Assembly (NCBI GenBank): GCA_947489525.1 | Contig: CANLDW010000003.1 | Coordinates: forward strand, 186,001-250,000 | Direction: 5' to 3' | Length of the DNA: 64,000 nt | Origin: an uncultured Psychrobacter sp. | Lineage (GTDB): Bacteria; Pseudomonadota; Gammaproteobacteria; Pseudomonadales; Moraxellaceae | In this document: one piece after another, positions 9,101-18,032 of the stretch | Numbering within the stretch: position 1 is the first letter of the stretch | How the letters are laid out: each line of letters opens with the position of its first letter | Program-made: the position numbers and the translations under genes | The notes under the pieces: generated by a model | Databases searched by the model: none | The model's input: only the letters and a program-made list of their open reading frames with translations | What the model was told of the DNA's origin: nothing

Positions 9101-10107
9101 ATAGGAAACGTCATTAGACTTGGCGAGACCGTACGCTGATGACGTAGTGAGAGCTTGGTCGTGCTTAAATCCTTGAGGCCATTAACTAAGATGTTAAAGT
9201 GCTCTTCAAACACATCGGTGATATTGACGTCTTCAGGATCCTCGGGGTAGGGAATAGTCGCGCCCCATACCTGCTCGCGATCCTCTTGTTCGTAGTCGTT
9301 GAAAAAATCGCGAAAGCCAGATATTAGATCCATTTTGGTAAAGACCACGTATACAGGGGCATAGACTTCTAACTGCTCTGTTAGATCCTGTACACGGCTA
9401 CGCAAGTTTTTAGCCAGATCTAGCGCGTAGCTGGGATCGTTTTTAGTCAGCTCAGCGATGCTTACGGCGATGATGATGCCATTAATAGGAGCTTTAGAAC
9501 GGTTCTTTTTGAGCAGATTTAAGAACGACAGCCACTCTGAGCGATCCTCTTCATAAGCGGAGTAGCGACCTGCGGTATCGAGCAGGATGCCTTCGGTTGA
9601 AAAGAACCAATCACAGTTACGCGTACCGCCTACACCTTTGACAGATAGGGTATTGGTCTTTTCCATAAACGGAAACTTAAGTCCTGAGTGCAGTACTGCT
9701 GAGCTTTTACCTGCCGCAGGATTGCCGATGACCATATACCAAGGCAGCTCATACAAGGCCGCTTTACCCGTTTGATCACCAAGCTTTGATTTGCGAATGG
9801 TCTTAATCGCCTCTTGCATCTGCTGGCGTAGTGCTTGTACTTCCTGCGCGTTTTCATCCTTTGCTAGGCGCGCCGTATCCGCTTCACTATTGTCTTCGAC
9901 AAGATCAGCCAGATCATCTGCGGCTTTTTTGCGTTTACGCCACCAGTAATACCCAAGTCCTGCTAATGCGCAGACAACGAGTATACTTACAATAATTAAA
10001 AAGGTAGTGAGGGACACATAATCATAGAGTAGGAACAAAGCGACTATGATACCTAAGACTACAAGTACTCTTGGGTCGTAAATGAGGTGAAAAAACCTTG
10101 AAAACAT
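6106..10107 (-). CDS. tssM: T6SS inner-membrane core protein TssM (IcmF)
   Basis: A 1333-residue TssM that spans the inner membrane and forms the trans-periplasmic core with TssL and TssJ. Two N-terminal helices (about 13-29 and 33-55) precede a cytoplasmic domain with Walker A G-N-P-A-A-G-K-S-S (128-136) and a downstream LDTAGRY motif, so the NTP-binding site looks intact. A third helix near 445 leads into the large periplasmic part, and the C-terminal beta domain (about 1090-1260) would contact TssJ. The last 70 residues are Asn/Thr/Gly/Ser-rich and look disordered, an unusual tail. The length is normal apart from that tail. The stop overlaps tagF by four bases. Confidence 0.95.
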   Translation of the reverse strand: MFSRFFHLIYDPRVLVVLGIIVALFLLYDYVSLTTFLIIVSILVVCALAGLGYYWWRKRKKAADDLADLVEDNSEADTARLAKDENAQEVQALRQQMQEAIKTIRKSKLGDQTGKAALYELPWYMVIGNPAAGKSSAVLHSGLKFPFMEKTNTLSVKGVGGTRNCDWFFSTEGILLDTAGRYSAYEEDRSEWLSFLNLLKKNRSKAPINGIIIAVSIAELTKNDPSYALDLAKNLRSRVQDLTEQLEVYAPVYVVFTKMDLISGFRDFFNDYEQEDREQVWGATIPYPEDPEDVNITDVFEEHFNILVNGLKDLSTTKLSLRHQRTVSPSLMTFPMEFQSLRPMIRTLMHALFEDNPFQFKPILRGFYFTSALQEGQVSSQMTLQMVQNYDLHPPTIPLNNQQDAADKPYFLHDLFSKVILKDKHLVKQHKNRDRRSYRALAALASVLVLCTAVGLWTWSYTNNKQLTERVEADLQQVAQIQQAANGDLQSQLESLTILQSRIEQLEGYGNDRPLTLGFGLYQGDKLKQKLLSEYYNGIGIILLTPTKQNIEQFLTEVNANAAQLQAREPSEQDNEVVDRDTYIQSDPTDVEDAYNALKAYLMLGNHEHLETSHLSDQMTRFWRTWLEANRADMPRDQMIRQAERILSFSLAHADDPAFPLIQNDLALVDNTRSTLSKASKGQPARERVYSEIKMRASARFPSVTVAQITQNNANETLLGGYAISGTFTKQAWDAFVSDEIDRAATNRVVADDWVLGTSSQDDLTLTGSPEQIRQYLVNRYKQDYITEWKRFLSQVYIRDSKGFDDHALLLNQLSNPTESPLKTLFETVDRQTQWDNQAAEQGSNGSGSRRSFVNWFKQTILRQAPAELRQAEAAMNNGAQGNTTSAVPASTGMVAQEFASIHALVTPREDNQDLSLLDNYLTSLGNIRTRFNNIARSDDIGPDALLFASQTLSPDGSELTKSLQILDEQILSQANSDIKQLIRPVLSEPLTRSFNMLLTPTREEINKVWQAQVQKPFADNLSSKYPFTANANLEATPAEIGQFFGDDGYVARFVNETLSPFIIRRGDQISSKIWNGAGLGLNPQFVADFGRYFTNYTGSNSASASGNGATSSQTTFQIMPLPVSGLTEYTIVLDGQQLRYRMGTQAWTTFVWPNPSSQPGASIRAKDYDGRDYTIFEEAGSFGVERFINSARRTELDEDYFEMAWTGDGITVPVRFRIISGSGGGSGGQSGSANPFTGMKLPEEVIGLGVTRTALPTSGSDTPTSNPAVTTPSNTSTGTPSATTVNNNTQGNNQGNNVSNNASNNALNHNDQTGSTTQATNTATNSGQEPAQ

Positions 10108-10222
10108 GCCTGCTACCTAGTGTGATGTAATAGAGAATCGTGTCAGTGTAATCGTCATAAAAGCCAGCTACAACGCGTCAACGCGTCGTTATGTCATCAA
10201 TAAAAACTGATATATAAGTGGG

Positions 10223-11911
10223 CTAAAGGCTTTCTTGCGCCTTTAATAGCCACAGCAGACAACAGCGCTTATGTTGAGTGATAAGAAAAGTAGTATCTGC
10301 TAGCGGTTGTTCATGAGCGGTCATATCAATCATTAATGCAAGGCTTATAAGTGGCGGTAACCATAAGTTTAATGGCATATAATGCCCTAAATTGTACTCA
10401 TTTACTAGAGCTCCGCGTGCTGTAAAATCATCGATAAAAGTCATAAAGGTAGATAAGTCAGCTGACTGCGTTGCTGGATTAATGTCTGATAATATGGTCA
10501 ATTTATGCGCTGCTAAATCGTCGTCACTTGCATTAGCATTAGCACTAGCATCGGTCTTGTGTCGCTTATCTTTTGTCACTTGGCTTTGGGTATCAAAGAC
10601 AGCAATAGGCGGCGGTAGAACAAATGAGTGATCTATTAATAACTGTTTGATGGTTTTTAAGTTAGCGGCATAGTACTGGCGCGCGCTGAAACGAGCGTGC
10701 TCGCTATCAAAATCTGCATCGTTATTTGCAGTGTTTGCAGTGCTTATATTGTGGTAAATCTTAGTCAAGGATAAGGCTACGCTGTCCTCTATATCTATGA
10801 TGTGCTGCGCCGCTTCGTTATAAAAAATAAGCAAAGTACCAGCTTCACTCGGAACGTTATTTGCAGCCGTTATGTCCAGCTGGGCCTCAAGCCATTGCTC
10901 ATTAATTTGCGAGTGAGCGGCAATAAATAGACAAACCTGAGCTGTTGTGGCCTCAGCTAGTGTCATCACTTGCTCCTCTACAAAATCCAGTGGCTGATAA
11001 CCATCAGTAGTAGCGGCGTCTAAAGCTAACTCGTCATCCATGCGAATGACGTCAATATCAAACCAAGCGTCAAAGATGCCATAAGTCTCTAACTGCTGAG
11101 CCACAAAGGCGCTAAGAAATTCAGTATCAGCGAGGGCAGGCACGCAAAGGTAAACGGCTAGCTCAACCGTAGCTACGGGTTCGCTAAGCACTTCATCTTC
11201 ATTATCTTTGCTGACTAAATGACGCGCTTGCCACTCAGGATGAATGTGTAGCGCTGAATTAGGCTCATAGCTATCTTGTTCAGCTAAGCGTCCAAAGTGT
11301 TGTGCAAGGACGCTAAGCGCTGCATCGCTTAACAGCAACTGCTCATTGATAAGTGCTGCTAGTCTTAAGTTTAGATCGTTTTCTGGGTGTTCATGATCAA
11401 AGCTATCTTCATTAAAACTGTCGCTCCCGTCTTGATCAAAACTATCATTATCTGAATCTGCGTGATGCGTATTAGATATTGTCACAGGAGTCGTAATGAC
11501 GCGGCTAATAGGTTTAACTAATAAAGGGACACCGTCAAAATCAGTTAAGCTTTCGCTCAGAGCCGTAACATCCTCGTCATTGTCATGAATATCAGACCAG
11601 TTATCGCCCTCAGGCAGACAGACACTGGCATATACAAACAAAGAGTGAGTGGCAGGCGCTTGCGGCAACTTGGTTTTAGTTTGCGTATTAGCAGCTGCTG
11701 CTGGCGCGTTTTCCGTTTTTTTTTGTCGCCAACGCAGCAATACAATAGCGCCAACGAGCACTAGCGGGATGCAAAAAAACCACAAAAGTAAGTTAAATGA
11801 GCTGAGCTGCTGCGCGTTATCTTTGAAGTACATCCATACTAGTATCAAGTATATAACCAAAGTCGCCACTAAAAAGTAGCGTGCATACCTCATTATTTTA
11901 GCACCGCCCAT
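10223..11911 (-). CDS. T6SS-associated acidic membrane protein at the AsaB position
   Basis: A 562-residue protein with two N-terminal membrane helices (about 11-28 and 40-61) joined by a short loop, a basic stretch (R-W-R-Q-K-K) and a long strongly acidic cytoplasmic part rich in Asp and Glu. Its C-terminal third has mixed hydrophobic segments that I cannot assign to a family. It lies just upstream of tssM in the same direction with a 115-base gap. This is where Acinetobacter T6SS loci carry the uncharacterised gene asaB. I do not recognise a catalytic motif. A structural or regulatory role in the membrane complex is a guess from position. An alternative start is the ATG seven codons in (11893), directly before M-R-Y-A-R-Y-F. 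Confidence 0.7.
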   Translation of the reverse strand: MGGAKIMRYARYFLVATLVIYLILVWMYFKDNAQQLSSFNLLLWFFCIPLVLVGAIVLLRWRQKKTENAPAAAANTQTKTKLPQAPATHSLFVYASVCLPEGDNWSDIHDNDEDVTALSESLTDFDGVPLLVKPISRVITTPVTISNTHHADSDNDSFDQDGSDSFNEDSFDHEHPENDLNLRLAALINEQLLLSDAALSVLAQHFGRLAEQDSYEPNSALHIHPEWQARHLVSKDNEDEVLSEPVATVELAVYLCVPALADTEFLSAFVAQQLETYGIFDAWFDIDVIRMDDELALDAATTDGYQPLDFVEEQVMTLAEATTAQVCLFIAAHSQINEQWLEAQLDITAANNVPSEAGTLLIFYNEAAQHIIDIEDSVALSLTKIYHNISTANTANNDADFDSEHARFSARQYYAANLKTIKQLLIDHSFVLPPPIAVFDTQSQVTKDKRHKTDASANANASDDDLAAHKLTILSDINPATQSADLSTFMTFIDDFTARGALVNEYNLGHYMPLNLWLPPLISLALMIDMTAHEQPLADTTFLITQHKRCCLLWLLKAQESL

Positions 11912-12250
11912 CTACTAGACCTTTTGTTCGAATATCTTTATGGCTGCTAGTTTATGTTATTTATGTCGTTCTTGCTACTTTAGTTCGTTATTTATACCAC
12001 TGGTCGCTGTATAATGACACTTATCTTCATTTAAAGTTATTTACTCGATATTATTATTTGGTATTGTGATGAAATAGGACAGCGACGCTTTTTTATTCAG
12101 GTTTTTTTATCGAAGTGGCTTTTGGTTAAAAATTAAATACAATTCAGTTGAGTGTAACCTGCCATAGTGCGACAAATGTCTATATAATGACTGCATTTAT
12201 AGGTGCGCTTTTGATACTGATGATAAGTTTATATTTATAAGTGTCCATCG
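11912..12250. promoter_or_regulatory. Divergent intergenic region between the two T6SS arms
   Basis: This 339-base A+T-rich gap separates the leftward asaB-like/tssM arm from the rightward tagX/tssK/tssL arm, so both arms must be transcribed from it. A TATAAT hexamer lies at 12183-12188, about 65 bases before tagX, but it has no convincing -35 partner; another TATAAT lies near 12010. I see no clear operator or terminator. Confidence 0.4.
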
Positions 12251-13309
12251 TTGCCCTACACGTTGCTTATCTCTTTTATGATTTATCTGCTAGCTGCTAC
12301 GTTTATTGTGATTTCAATTGTCCTGATCATCATACTCTTTGATCAGCAGTTGTACGTGCGCCTGCTCGCTTGGATAAGAACCAGAGTTACGACTCACTAC
12401 CAGCGTCTGCGCTCACATAAATCAAAAGCTAAGGCGTCAAAAACGCGCCCGCCATTAAGAGCAGCTTTGCGTCATGCTATAAAAGCACCAAAGACGAAGA
12501 GGGCGCTAGTACCCGCGTTTTCACTATTAGCGATTATGATGACAACGGGTATATGTTACTTTTTAATTACCCACAGCTCGCTTGCGGTATACCATAATCA
12601 AGAGGTACCACTGAGCGCTGTAAACTCGCAAATCAATCAGTTGCTCGTGGGCGAGCGCCTAAGTCCGCCGCCGCCGCCGCCTGAGGAGCTGTTTGCTGAG
12701 CTTGAAGCTGAGGTGGCAACGTATCAGGCGACGCCTGCTGATACTAATTACTGGCCTGAGGCGACGCCGCAAAGACCGCTTATTCTGCCTGAACCTGATC
12801 TGGCTGACCTCAACATGCAAGACGGTACAAAAGGCTATTCAGGTGATATGTTAGCCACCCATTTAAATAACGGTCATATCAATATTAAAAACGCGGATAG
12901 GAACTGGAACAAGATGAACTCTGAGTTTGTACAGCGCCTCTTAACGGTATACAAAGTTATGAGTGATCAGTATGGTTACGATATGGTGCTGCTTGAGGGT
13001 TATCGTAGTCCTGAGCGTCAAGCTAGATTACTTAATAAGGGCTCACACGTCACCAAAGCAGGCTCTTATAAAAGCTATCATCAGTTTGGTCTTGCCGGAG
13101 ATAGTGCGTTTATTAGAAATGGTAAAATCGTCATCTCTGAAAAGGATCCGTGGGCGATGCAGGGCTATAGGTTATATGGTAAAGTAGCCAAATCAGCAGG
13201 ACTTGTCTGGGGCGGCGACTGGCGCATGATGGATTTAGGTCACGTTGAGCTACGCAAAAAAGGCGTACTGGGTCGACCGGATATGGCTGAGCTCCTAACC
13301 AGTCAGTAA
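12251..13309 (+). CDS. tagX: TagX-like M15 peptidoglycan endopeptidase of T6SS
   Basis: A 352-residue membrane protein with helices at about 8-30 and 86-106, then a proline run near 139-145, and a periplasmic peptidase domain (about 215-345). The M15 (VanY-type) zinc residues are visible: S-Y-H-Q-F-G-L-A-G-D supplies His277 and Asp284, and L-G-H-V-E-L supplies His331. In Acinetobacter, TagX is an L,D-endopeptidase of this family encoded in the T6SS locus and needed to pass the apparatus through the cell wall; I infer the same job here. The start is uncertain: the frame opens with TTG at 12251, the first ATG is at 12278, and neither has a clear ribosome site. The TssJ-like gene follows after 61 bases. 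Confidence 0.82.
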   Translation: MPYTLLISFMIYLLAATFIVISIVLIIILFDQQLYVRLLAWIRTRVTTHYQRLRSHKSKAKASKTRPPLRAALRHAIKAPKTKRALVPAFSLLAIMMTTGICYFLITHSSLAVYHNQEVPLSAVNSQINQLLVGERLSPPPPPPEELFAELEAEVATYQATPADTNYWPEATPQRPLILPEPDLADLNMQDGTKGYSGDMLATHLNNGHINIKNADRNWNKMNSEFVQRLLTVYKVMSDQYGYDMVLLEGYRSPERQARLLNKGSHVTKAGSYKSYHQFGLAGDSAFIRNGKIVISEKDPWAMQGYRLYGKVAKSAGLVWGGDWRMMDLGHVELRKKGVLGRPDMAELLTSQ

Positions 13310-13370
13310 TGTGTAACAGCATCGAATAACAACAAGAGTCTATAAAAAGTCGTGGAGTATATACAGTAGT

Positions 13371-14093
13371 ATGAAAACCCTTATCAATAAAATAGCGGTT
13401 TGCGGACTGCTTAGTAGCACGTTGTTGGCCTGTAGTACAGTTGACTCGATGCAGGCTGACAGTGTGTCCGCGGCGAATAGCCAAATGACTGAACTTACCA
13501 ATACAGCGGCGGATACTAAGACGAGTATAACCGATAAAATCAGAGGTCTGATCAGTAGTGAGACGGCGCCGATAAATGAGGTTAACAACGATCTTCAAGC
13601 GTTAAAGGCGCAGTTAGAAGTCCAGCAGCAGCGCCTTGAGACCATGAATCAAGAGCAGCAAGCGCTACAAGAGCAGCTTAAGCGCCAAAGCGTTACGCTA
13701 CGTGTCCGTCCTACAGCCAGTGCCAATGCAGGGCGTACGACTGTCGGTACGGCTAGCACCGCTTACGTGGCTTTTTTAGAAGATGAAAGTCAGTTTGCTG
13801 ATCTGGAGGAGTTGGCAGTAAAAGAGATCAATGTCATCCCAAAGCGTGAGACAGCAGTCAGTCTAAATATTGCGCCTGAGGCAAAGTTTATCGCAATAAA
13901 GGTAGGCCTACGTTATACCAAAAAACGCTCGCAGATTCTTATTCCGCTTAGCAGTGTCGATTTTGATAGTGATTTGGTACTAAATATAGGGGCGTGCGAT
14001 GTGAACATCGAATCGGGCATTGATCCTAAGCTTGCTGCTGCCTTTACGGCCAAACTTAATTATTATCAGCAGCCACTAGTCAGCTGCTCATAG
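13371..14093 (+). CDS. TssJ-like T6SS lipoprotein with coiled-coil insert
   Basis: A 240-residue lipoprotein with lipobox L-L-A-C (Cys21). Ser at +2 favours the outer membrane. Residues about 65-105 form a Gln/Glu-rich coiled coil. The C-terminal part (about 120-240) is beta-rich and includes V-A-F-L-E-D-E and I-A-I-K-V-G-L-R-Y segments recalling the TssJ beta sandwich that docks on TssM. It sits between tagX and tssK, nine bases before tssK, so it belongs to the T6SS operon. TssJ is hard to recognise in Acinetobacter-type systems, and this lipoprotein is a good candidate for that place. Function is inferred from topology and context; sequence similarity is weak by eye. Confidence 0.6.
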   Translation: MKTLINKIAVCGLLSSTLLACSTVDSMQADSVSAANSQMTELTNTAADTKTSITDKIRGLISSETAPINEVNNDLQALKAQLEVQQQRLETMNQEQQALQEQLKRQSVTLRVRPTASANAGRTTVGTASTAYVAFLEDESQFADLEELAVKEINVIPKRETAVSLNIAPEAKFIAIKVGLRYTKKRSQILIPLSSVDFDSDLVLNIGACDVNIESGIDPKLAAAFTAKLNYYQQPLVSCS

Positions 14094-14102
14094 GAGAGTG
14101 TC

Positions 14103-15449
14103 TTGAGTAAACATCGAGTATTATGGGGAGAGGGGCTGTTTTTGCGGCCGCAGCATTTTCAGATTCAAGACGCCTATCATAGCTCACAGCGCGCGCTTAG
14201 TATGCTGCTTGCTCATCCTTACGCTTATGGTATTGTCGATGTTCAGATCGACCAGCAGCTTTTAGAGAGCAACCTGCTCAGCTTTGAGAACATCTATAGC
14301 GTATTGCCTGATGGTACGATATATCAGGCACCGCGTACCGATGCCTTACCAAAAGCGCTAACCTTAGACACTCAAGATAACGGCGATGAGATCTACGTGT
14401 TTTTGAGTCTCGAGATTGTGCACACTAGTGGTCATAATATCCAAACTGAACACAGTGATAATCCTGCTCGCTACGTCAAGGCAGCAGTTGAAGCGCAGGA
14501 CTTATACAGTCAAGCAGCAGAGGCAGTTATCGATGTCATCAAGCTATCACCAAGCTTGCAGCTTAGCCGCTCAGTACAAGCGCCCAGCCAAGATACCGTC
14601 TCGGTACTAATCGCTAAGCTATCGCGTACGACTCAAGGCGTGTATCAAGTGGATGAGGATTATATCGTGCCAAGCGTACAGATGGCGAGCAATAGTGCGC
14701 TGATGAGTCAAGTGTATCGTTTGATGACGATGATCAATACTAAATCCAGCTCTCTATACGATCACCATCGTCAGTCTAACAATGACTTGTTAGAGTTTCG
14801 CTCATCGGACATTGCTTCATTTTGGTTACTGCACGCACTAAATACCGCTTACTCAAAACTTAGTCATTTATACAACAATCCTAAGCTGCACCCCGAGCGT
14901 TTATATGAAGCGTTCCTAGACGTTGCCAGTCAATTGGCTACTTTTAGCTCGCTGTACAAAGTAGGCGATCTACCTTCGTATCAGCACAATAATGCTAACG
15001 ACTCTTTTATTAACATTATCGTTATTATTAGGGAGTTGTTAAATACGGTCATTGCGAGTAACTTTATCTCCATTCCGCTGCGTCAAAACAAGCCTTCTTA
15101 TTACACAGGCGATCTGAGCAGTGATAAGATCACGCGCAACTCACAGCTGTATCTATCAGTGAGTTCTTCTATCCCAATGCATGAGCTTATCGATATCGTA
15201 CCTAGACGCTTTAAAGTTGCCACGCCAGATGCGGTCGAAAAGCGCGTATTGTCGGCACTGCCAGGCTCGCCCATCTCGCACGTTGCCCAAGTGCCAAGCG
15301 CTATTCCAGTGCGTCCAGGTTTTAGCTATTTTACCTTGGAGCCCATAGGGGAGCTGTATGATGAGATGATCAAGTCTGAATCCATCTGTATCTACGTGCC
15401 CAATGGCTTTGATGATCTAAAGATTGAGCTGATGGCTATTGTGCAGTAG
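14103..15449 (+). CDS. tssK: T6SS baseplate protein TssK
   Basis: A 448-residue TssK, the trimeric baseplate adaptor joining the wedge complex to the TssJLM membrane core. The opening V-L-W-G-E-G-L-F-L-R-P-Q-H-F is the family hallmark, and the C-terminal region has the expected P-R-R-F-K-V-A and P-V-R-P-G-F-S-Y-F stretches. The start is TTG at 14103, preceded at close range by a good ribosome site (aggagag). An ATG is not available, but the N-terminus matches the family from its second residue. It is followed by tssL after 40 bases. Length is normal and no lesion is seen. Confidence 0.95.
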   Translation: MSKHRVLWGEGLFLRPQHFQIQDAYHSSQRALSMLLAHPYAYGIVDVQIDQQLLESNLLSFENIYSVLPDGTIYQAPRTDALPKALTLDTQDNGDEIYVFLSLEIVHTSGHNIQTEHSDNPARYVKAAVEAQDLYSQAAEAVIDVIKLSPSLQLSRSVQAPSQDTVSVLIAKLSRTTQGVYQVDEDYIVPSVQMASNSALMSQVYRLMTMINTKSSSLYDHHRQSNNDLLEFRSSDIASFWLLHALNTAYSKLSHLYNNPKLHPERLYEAFLDVASQLATFSSLYKVGDLPSYQHNNANDSFINIIVIIRELLNTVIASNFISIPLRQNKPSYYTGDLSSDKITRNSQLYLSVSSSIPMHELIDIVPRRFKVATPDAVEKRVLSALPGSPISHVAQVPSAIPVRPGFSYFTLEPIGELYDEMIKSESICIYVPNGFDDLKIELMAIVQ

Positions 15450-15489
15450 CGTCGCGCGCTGTATTTAAATTAATGCATTAGGAATACTC

Positions 15490-16302
15490 ATGTCAGGGAA
15501 TAATCAAGCAGGTTCGGCCCCCTCACTATTAGATTCAGGTGAGGTGGCCTCAAAGGTTTCGGTTGATAGTCTCAATCGCCGCGTCAGTAGCCAGTCACTG
15601 GTCGACATCATGTACGATGGCTTCTACTTAGTATTTTTGCTGCGCAATCACTACTATAGTACCGAGCCGCGTAAGTTTCGCCAAAAGATATATGACTTTT
15701 TGGACAAGTTTGAAGCCAACGCTCGCAAAAAAGGCTTTATGTCAGAGGATATCTATGAGGCCAAGTACGCGTATTGCGCGCTCATTGATGAGACGATCAT
15801 GACCTCACAAGAGCCTGAGTTTCAGAGCCTAAAGGATGCATGGGAGCTCAATCCACTACAGCTGGATCTATTTGGCTCACAAGTAGCCGGTAACGAATTC
15901 TTTGAGCGCTTAGATAAGCTGCGCGAACAAGGTGAGCGGCGCCTGCCAGCGCTGGAGGTTTACCACTACGCGATGCTGCTTGGATTTCAAGGTAAATACC
16001 GTTTGGAAGCCCCAGAAAAAATCCGCTATCTTATCGCGCGCTTGGGTGATGAGATTGAACACTTGCGTGGCAACAAAAACGAGTTTTCTCCCTTTTGGGC
16101 TATACCTGATCAGATCAAACACACTTTAACCAGCGAGACGCCGCTATGGGTCATCTTAGCGGTAATGGGAGTACTGCTAGCTGCCATATTTACTACAATG
16201 TGGTATTTGACCAATAGTTTTACCGACAACCAGCTGGCAGCTTACGACACCATCATTCAGGAAAATAAAGAGCAAGCGCATATCTCCATATTTTTGCCTT
16301 AA
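15490..16302 (+). CDS. tssL: T6SS inner-membrane protein TssL (DotU/IcmH)
   Basis: A 270-residue TssL. The cytoplasmic helical bundle (about 35-205) contains the family motifs A-L-I-D-E (97-101) and G-F-Q-G-K-Y (165-170). A single C-terminal helix (about 218-241) anchors it, leaving only some 30 periplasmic residues. There is no OmpA-like peptidoglycan-binding domain, which fits the presence of TagN elsewhere in the locus. TssL binds TssM, TssK and TssE in known systems. It ends the visible rightward T6SS operon; the next gene, folD, is unrelated and 174 bases away. A ribosome site (aggaat) precedes the ATG. Confidence 0.94.
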   Translation: MSGNNQAGSAPSLLDSGEVASKVSVDSLNRRVSSQSLVDIMYDGFYLVFLLRNHYYSTEPRKFRQKIYDFLDKFEANARKKGFMSEDIYEAKYAYCALIDETIMTSQEPEFQSLKDAWELNPLQLDLFGSQVAGNEFFERLDKLREQGERRLPALEVYHYAMLLGFQGKYRLEAPEKIRYLIARLGDEIEHLRGNKNEFSPFWAIPDQIKHTLTSETPLWVILAVMGVLLAAIFTTMWYLTNSFTDNQLAAYDTIIQENKEQAHISIFLP

Positions 16303-16476
16303 TCTATAGCTCATTATATGAAGGTTTATAATAAGATTAGCTCAAACGCTTTGCCAATACCCAAAAGCCTTGCCTATTCACGTCAGGTTTTTAAGTTTAA
16401 AACGTTGTCCTCTAGGAATTTAGAACGCAGGCAGGTACAATGACCGCGTCAATTCGCCCTATCTATCGGAGTCACT

Positions 16477-17382
16477 ATGTCATCTGCTCACACCTCTTTT
16501 AAAGCTCCAACCGTGCTAGACGGCAAAGCGCTCGCCAAGCAAATAGAGCAGCAATTACAAGACCGCGTCGCTGTTATCAAAGAACGAACAGGACGTACGC
16601 CAAGTCTTGCGACAATCCTCGTCGGTGAAGATCCTGCTTCAGCGACTTATGTACGCATGAAAGGCAACGCTTGCAAGCGCGTTGGTATGGACTCTATTAA
16701 GGTTGAGCTGCCAAGTGCAACGACGACCGAGCAGCTGATGGCAAAGATAGAAGCGCTCAATCACAATCCTGATGTGCATGGTATATTGTTGCAGCATCCA
16801 GTCCCTGATCACATCGATGAGCGCGCCTGTTTTGAGCACATTGATTTAGCAAAGGACGTAGATGGTGTCACCAGTCTAGGTTTTGGACGCATGAGTATGC
16901 AGCAGCCGGCTTATGGATCCTGTACACCGCAAGGCATAATGCACTTATTAGAACATTATAATGTTGAGCTTGCAGGTCTTGAAGCGGTGGTAGTTGGGCG
17001 CAGTCCTATATTAGGCAAACCTATGGCTATGATGTTACTCAACGCCAACTGTACGGTGACGATTTGCCATTCTAGAACCAAGGATTTAGCTGCGCATGTC
17101 AAGCGCGCCGATCTCATTGTAGGTGCGGTAGGTGTCCCTGAGCTGATCAAGTCTGAGTGGATTAAAGCGGGCGCGATTGTTATCGATGCAGGCTTTCATC
17201 CAACTGCTGATGGCGGCGTTGGTGATATTGAAAGACGCGGCATCGCTGAGGTGGCAAGCGCGTATACACCGGTACCAGGCGGCGTGGGGTCGATGACTAT
17301 CAATACCTTGATTCGCCAAACCGTGATTGCAGCTGAGAGAGCGGCAAATATCTCCCCAAATACAAACAGCGCATCCAATTAA
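16477..17382 (+). CDS. folD: Bifunctional methylenetetrahydrofolate dehydrogenase/cyclohydrolase
   Basis: A 301-residue FolD, which interconverts 5,10-methylene-, methenyl- and 10-formyl-tetrahydrofolate using NADP. Family landmarks are visible: Y-V-R-M-K-G-N-A-C (catalytic Tyr and Lys near 50), the G-I-L-L-Q-H-P-V-P segment, D-V-D-G-V, the nucleotide-binding [12 protein letters not shown], and T-P-V-P-G-G-V-G near the end. Length and order are normal, with about 10 extra residues at each end. The ATG is preceded by atcggag. The PsiE-like gene follows after 19 bases and may be co-transcribed. Confidence 0.97.
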   Translation: MSSAHTSFKAPTVLDGKALAKQIEQQLQDRVAVIKERTGRTPSLATILVGEDPASATYVRMKGNACKRVGMDSIKVELPSATTTEQLMAKIEALNHNPDVHGILLQHPVPDHIDERACFEHIDLAKDVDGVTSLGFGRMSMQQPAYGSCTPQGIMHLLEHYNVELAGLEAVVVGRSPILGKPMAMMLLNANCTVTICHSRTKDLAAHVKRADLIVGAVGVPELIKSEWIKAGAIVIDAGFHPTADGGVGDIERRGIAEVASAYTPVPGGVGSMTINTLIRQTVIAAERAANISPNTNSASN

Positions 17383-17401
17383 ACATAGGTGTCAATAGCG
17401 A

Positions 17402-17950
17402 ATGACGGAATCTCCAGAGCCATCCCCTAAACGCCCTAATAAAATCCAAGTCGCTAACAACGAGATATCTCGTTCACATTTAGGTCTGTATAAGCGTTTG
17501 CAATATATTGGTAGAGATTTTGTCGATATCTGCCACTACGTTATTTTATTCTTAATCAGTTTGGTAGTGGTCTGGACCGCAGGTAAAGAGTTTTTTTATA
17601 TTATCCAAAAGGGGTCTGCAGATCTAAAAGATATTTTGATGCTGTTTATCTACCTTGAGCTGTTAGCGATGATAGGGATTTATTTTAAGACGCATAGATT
17701 ACCAGTGCAGTTTTTAATATTTATTGCTATTACTGCTTTATCACGGCACTTAGTCGTCGATGTACAAGCCGTATCAGAGAATTTTCACTTATGGTTATTG
17801 GCAACTATCTCTTTTGCTATTATGGTGCTGAGCGCTTCTATCGTTATTTTGACGTGGACGGCAAAGATGTTTGGACGCCCAGAGGATTATCTAAATGATC
17901 ATCAAGATCGCAGCACCGAGCATCACCTGCCAAGTGATACGACTAAGTAG
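17402..17950 (+). CDS. psiE: PsiE-like membrane protein
   Basis: A 182-residue integral membrane protein with four predicted helices (about 42-62, 79-96, 103-120, 128-150). It has the features of the phosphate-starvation-inducible PsiE family, including a conserved Y-I-G-R-D-F stretch before helix 1, L-E-L-L-A-M-I-G-I-Y-F in helix 2 and a conserved R-H-L-V-V-D after helix 3. The N- and C-termini are charged and cytoplasmic. The biochemical role of PsiE is not known. It lies directly behind folD on the same strand; I see no Pho box. The symbol marks family resemblance only. Confidence 0.75.
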   Translation: MTESPEPSPKRPNKIQVANNEISRSHLGLYKRLQYIGRDFVDICHYVILFLISLVVVWTAGKEFFYIIQKGSADLKDILMLFIYLELLAMIGIYFKTHRLPVQFLIFIAITALSRHLVVDVQAVSENFHLWLLATISFAIMVLSASIVILTWTAKMFGRPEDYLNDHQDRSTEHHLPSDTTK

Positions 17951-18032
17951 TAGGTATTAAGCAGTAGTAAAGACTTAAAACATAAGTATCACTAAGATAG
18001 CACTCTCGTACTCAAATAGTATCTAGCTACGT

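Noticed and set aside
13131..13598. 155-residue minus-strand frame across the end of tagX and the lipoprotein gene
   Set aside because: It lies antisense to two genes with clear motifs, has no ribosome site and no recognisable protein features.
15490..16302. OmpA-like domain expected at the end of TssL
   Set aside because: Only about 30 residues follow the membrane helix; the wall-binding role probably lies with the TagN-like protein.
1..16302. Complete T6SS in the window
   Set aside because: Sheath (TssB/C), Hcp, TssE/F/G, TssA and ClpV genes are absent; only the membrane core, TssK and the spike module are visible.
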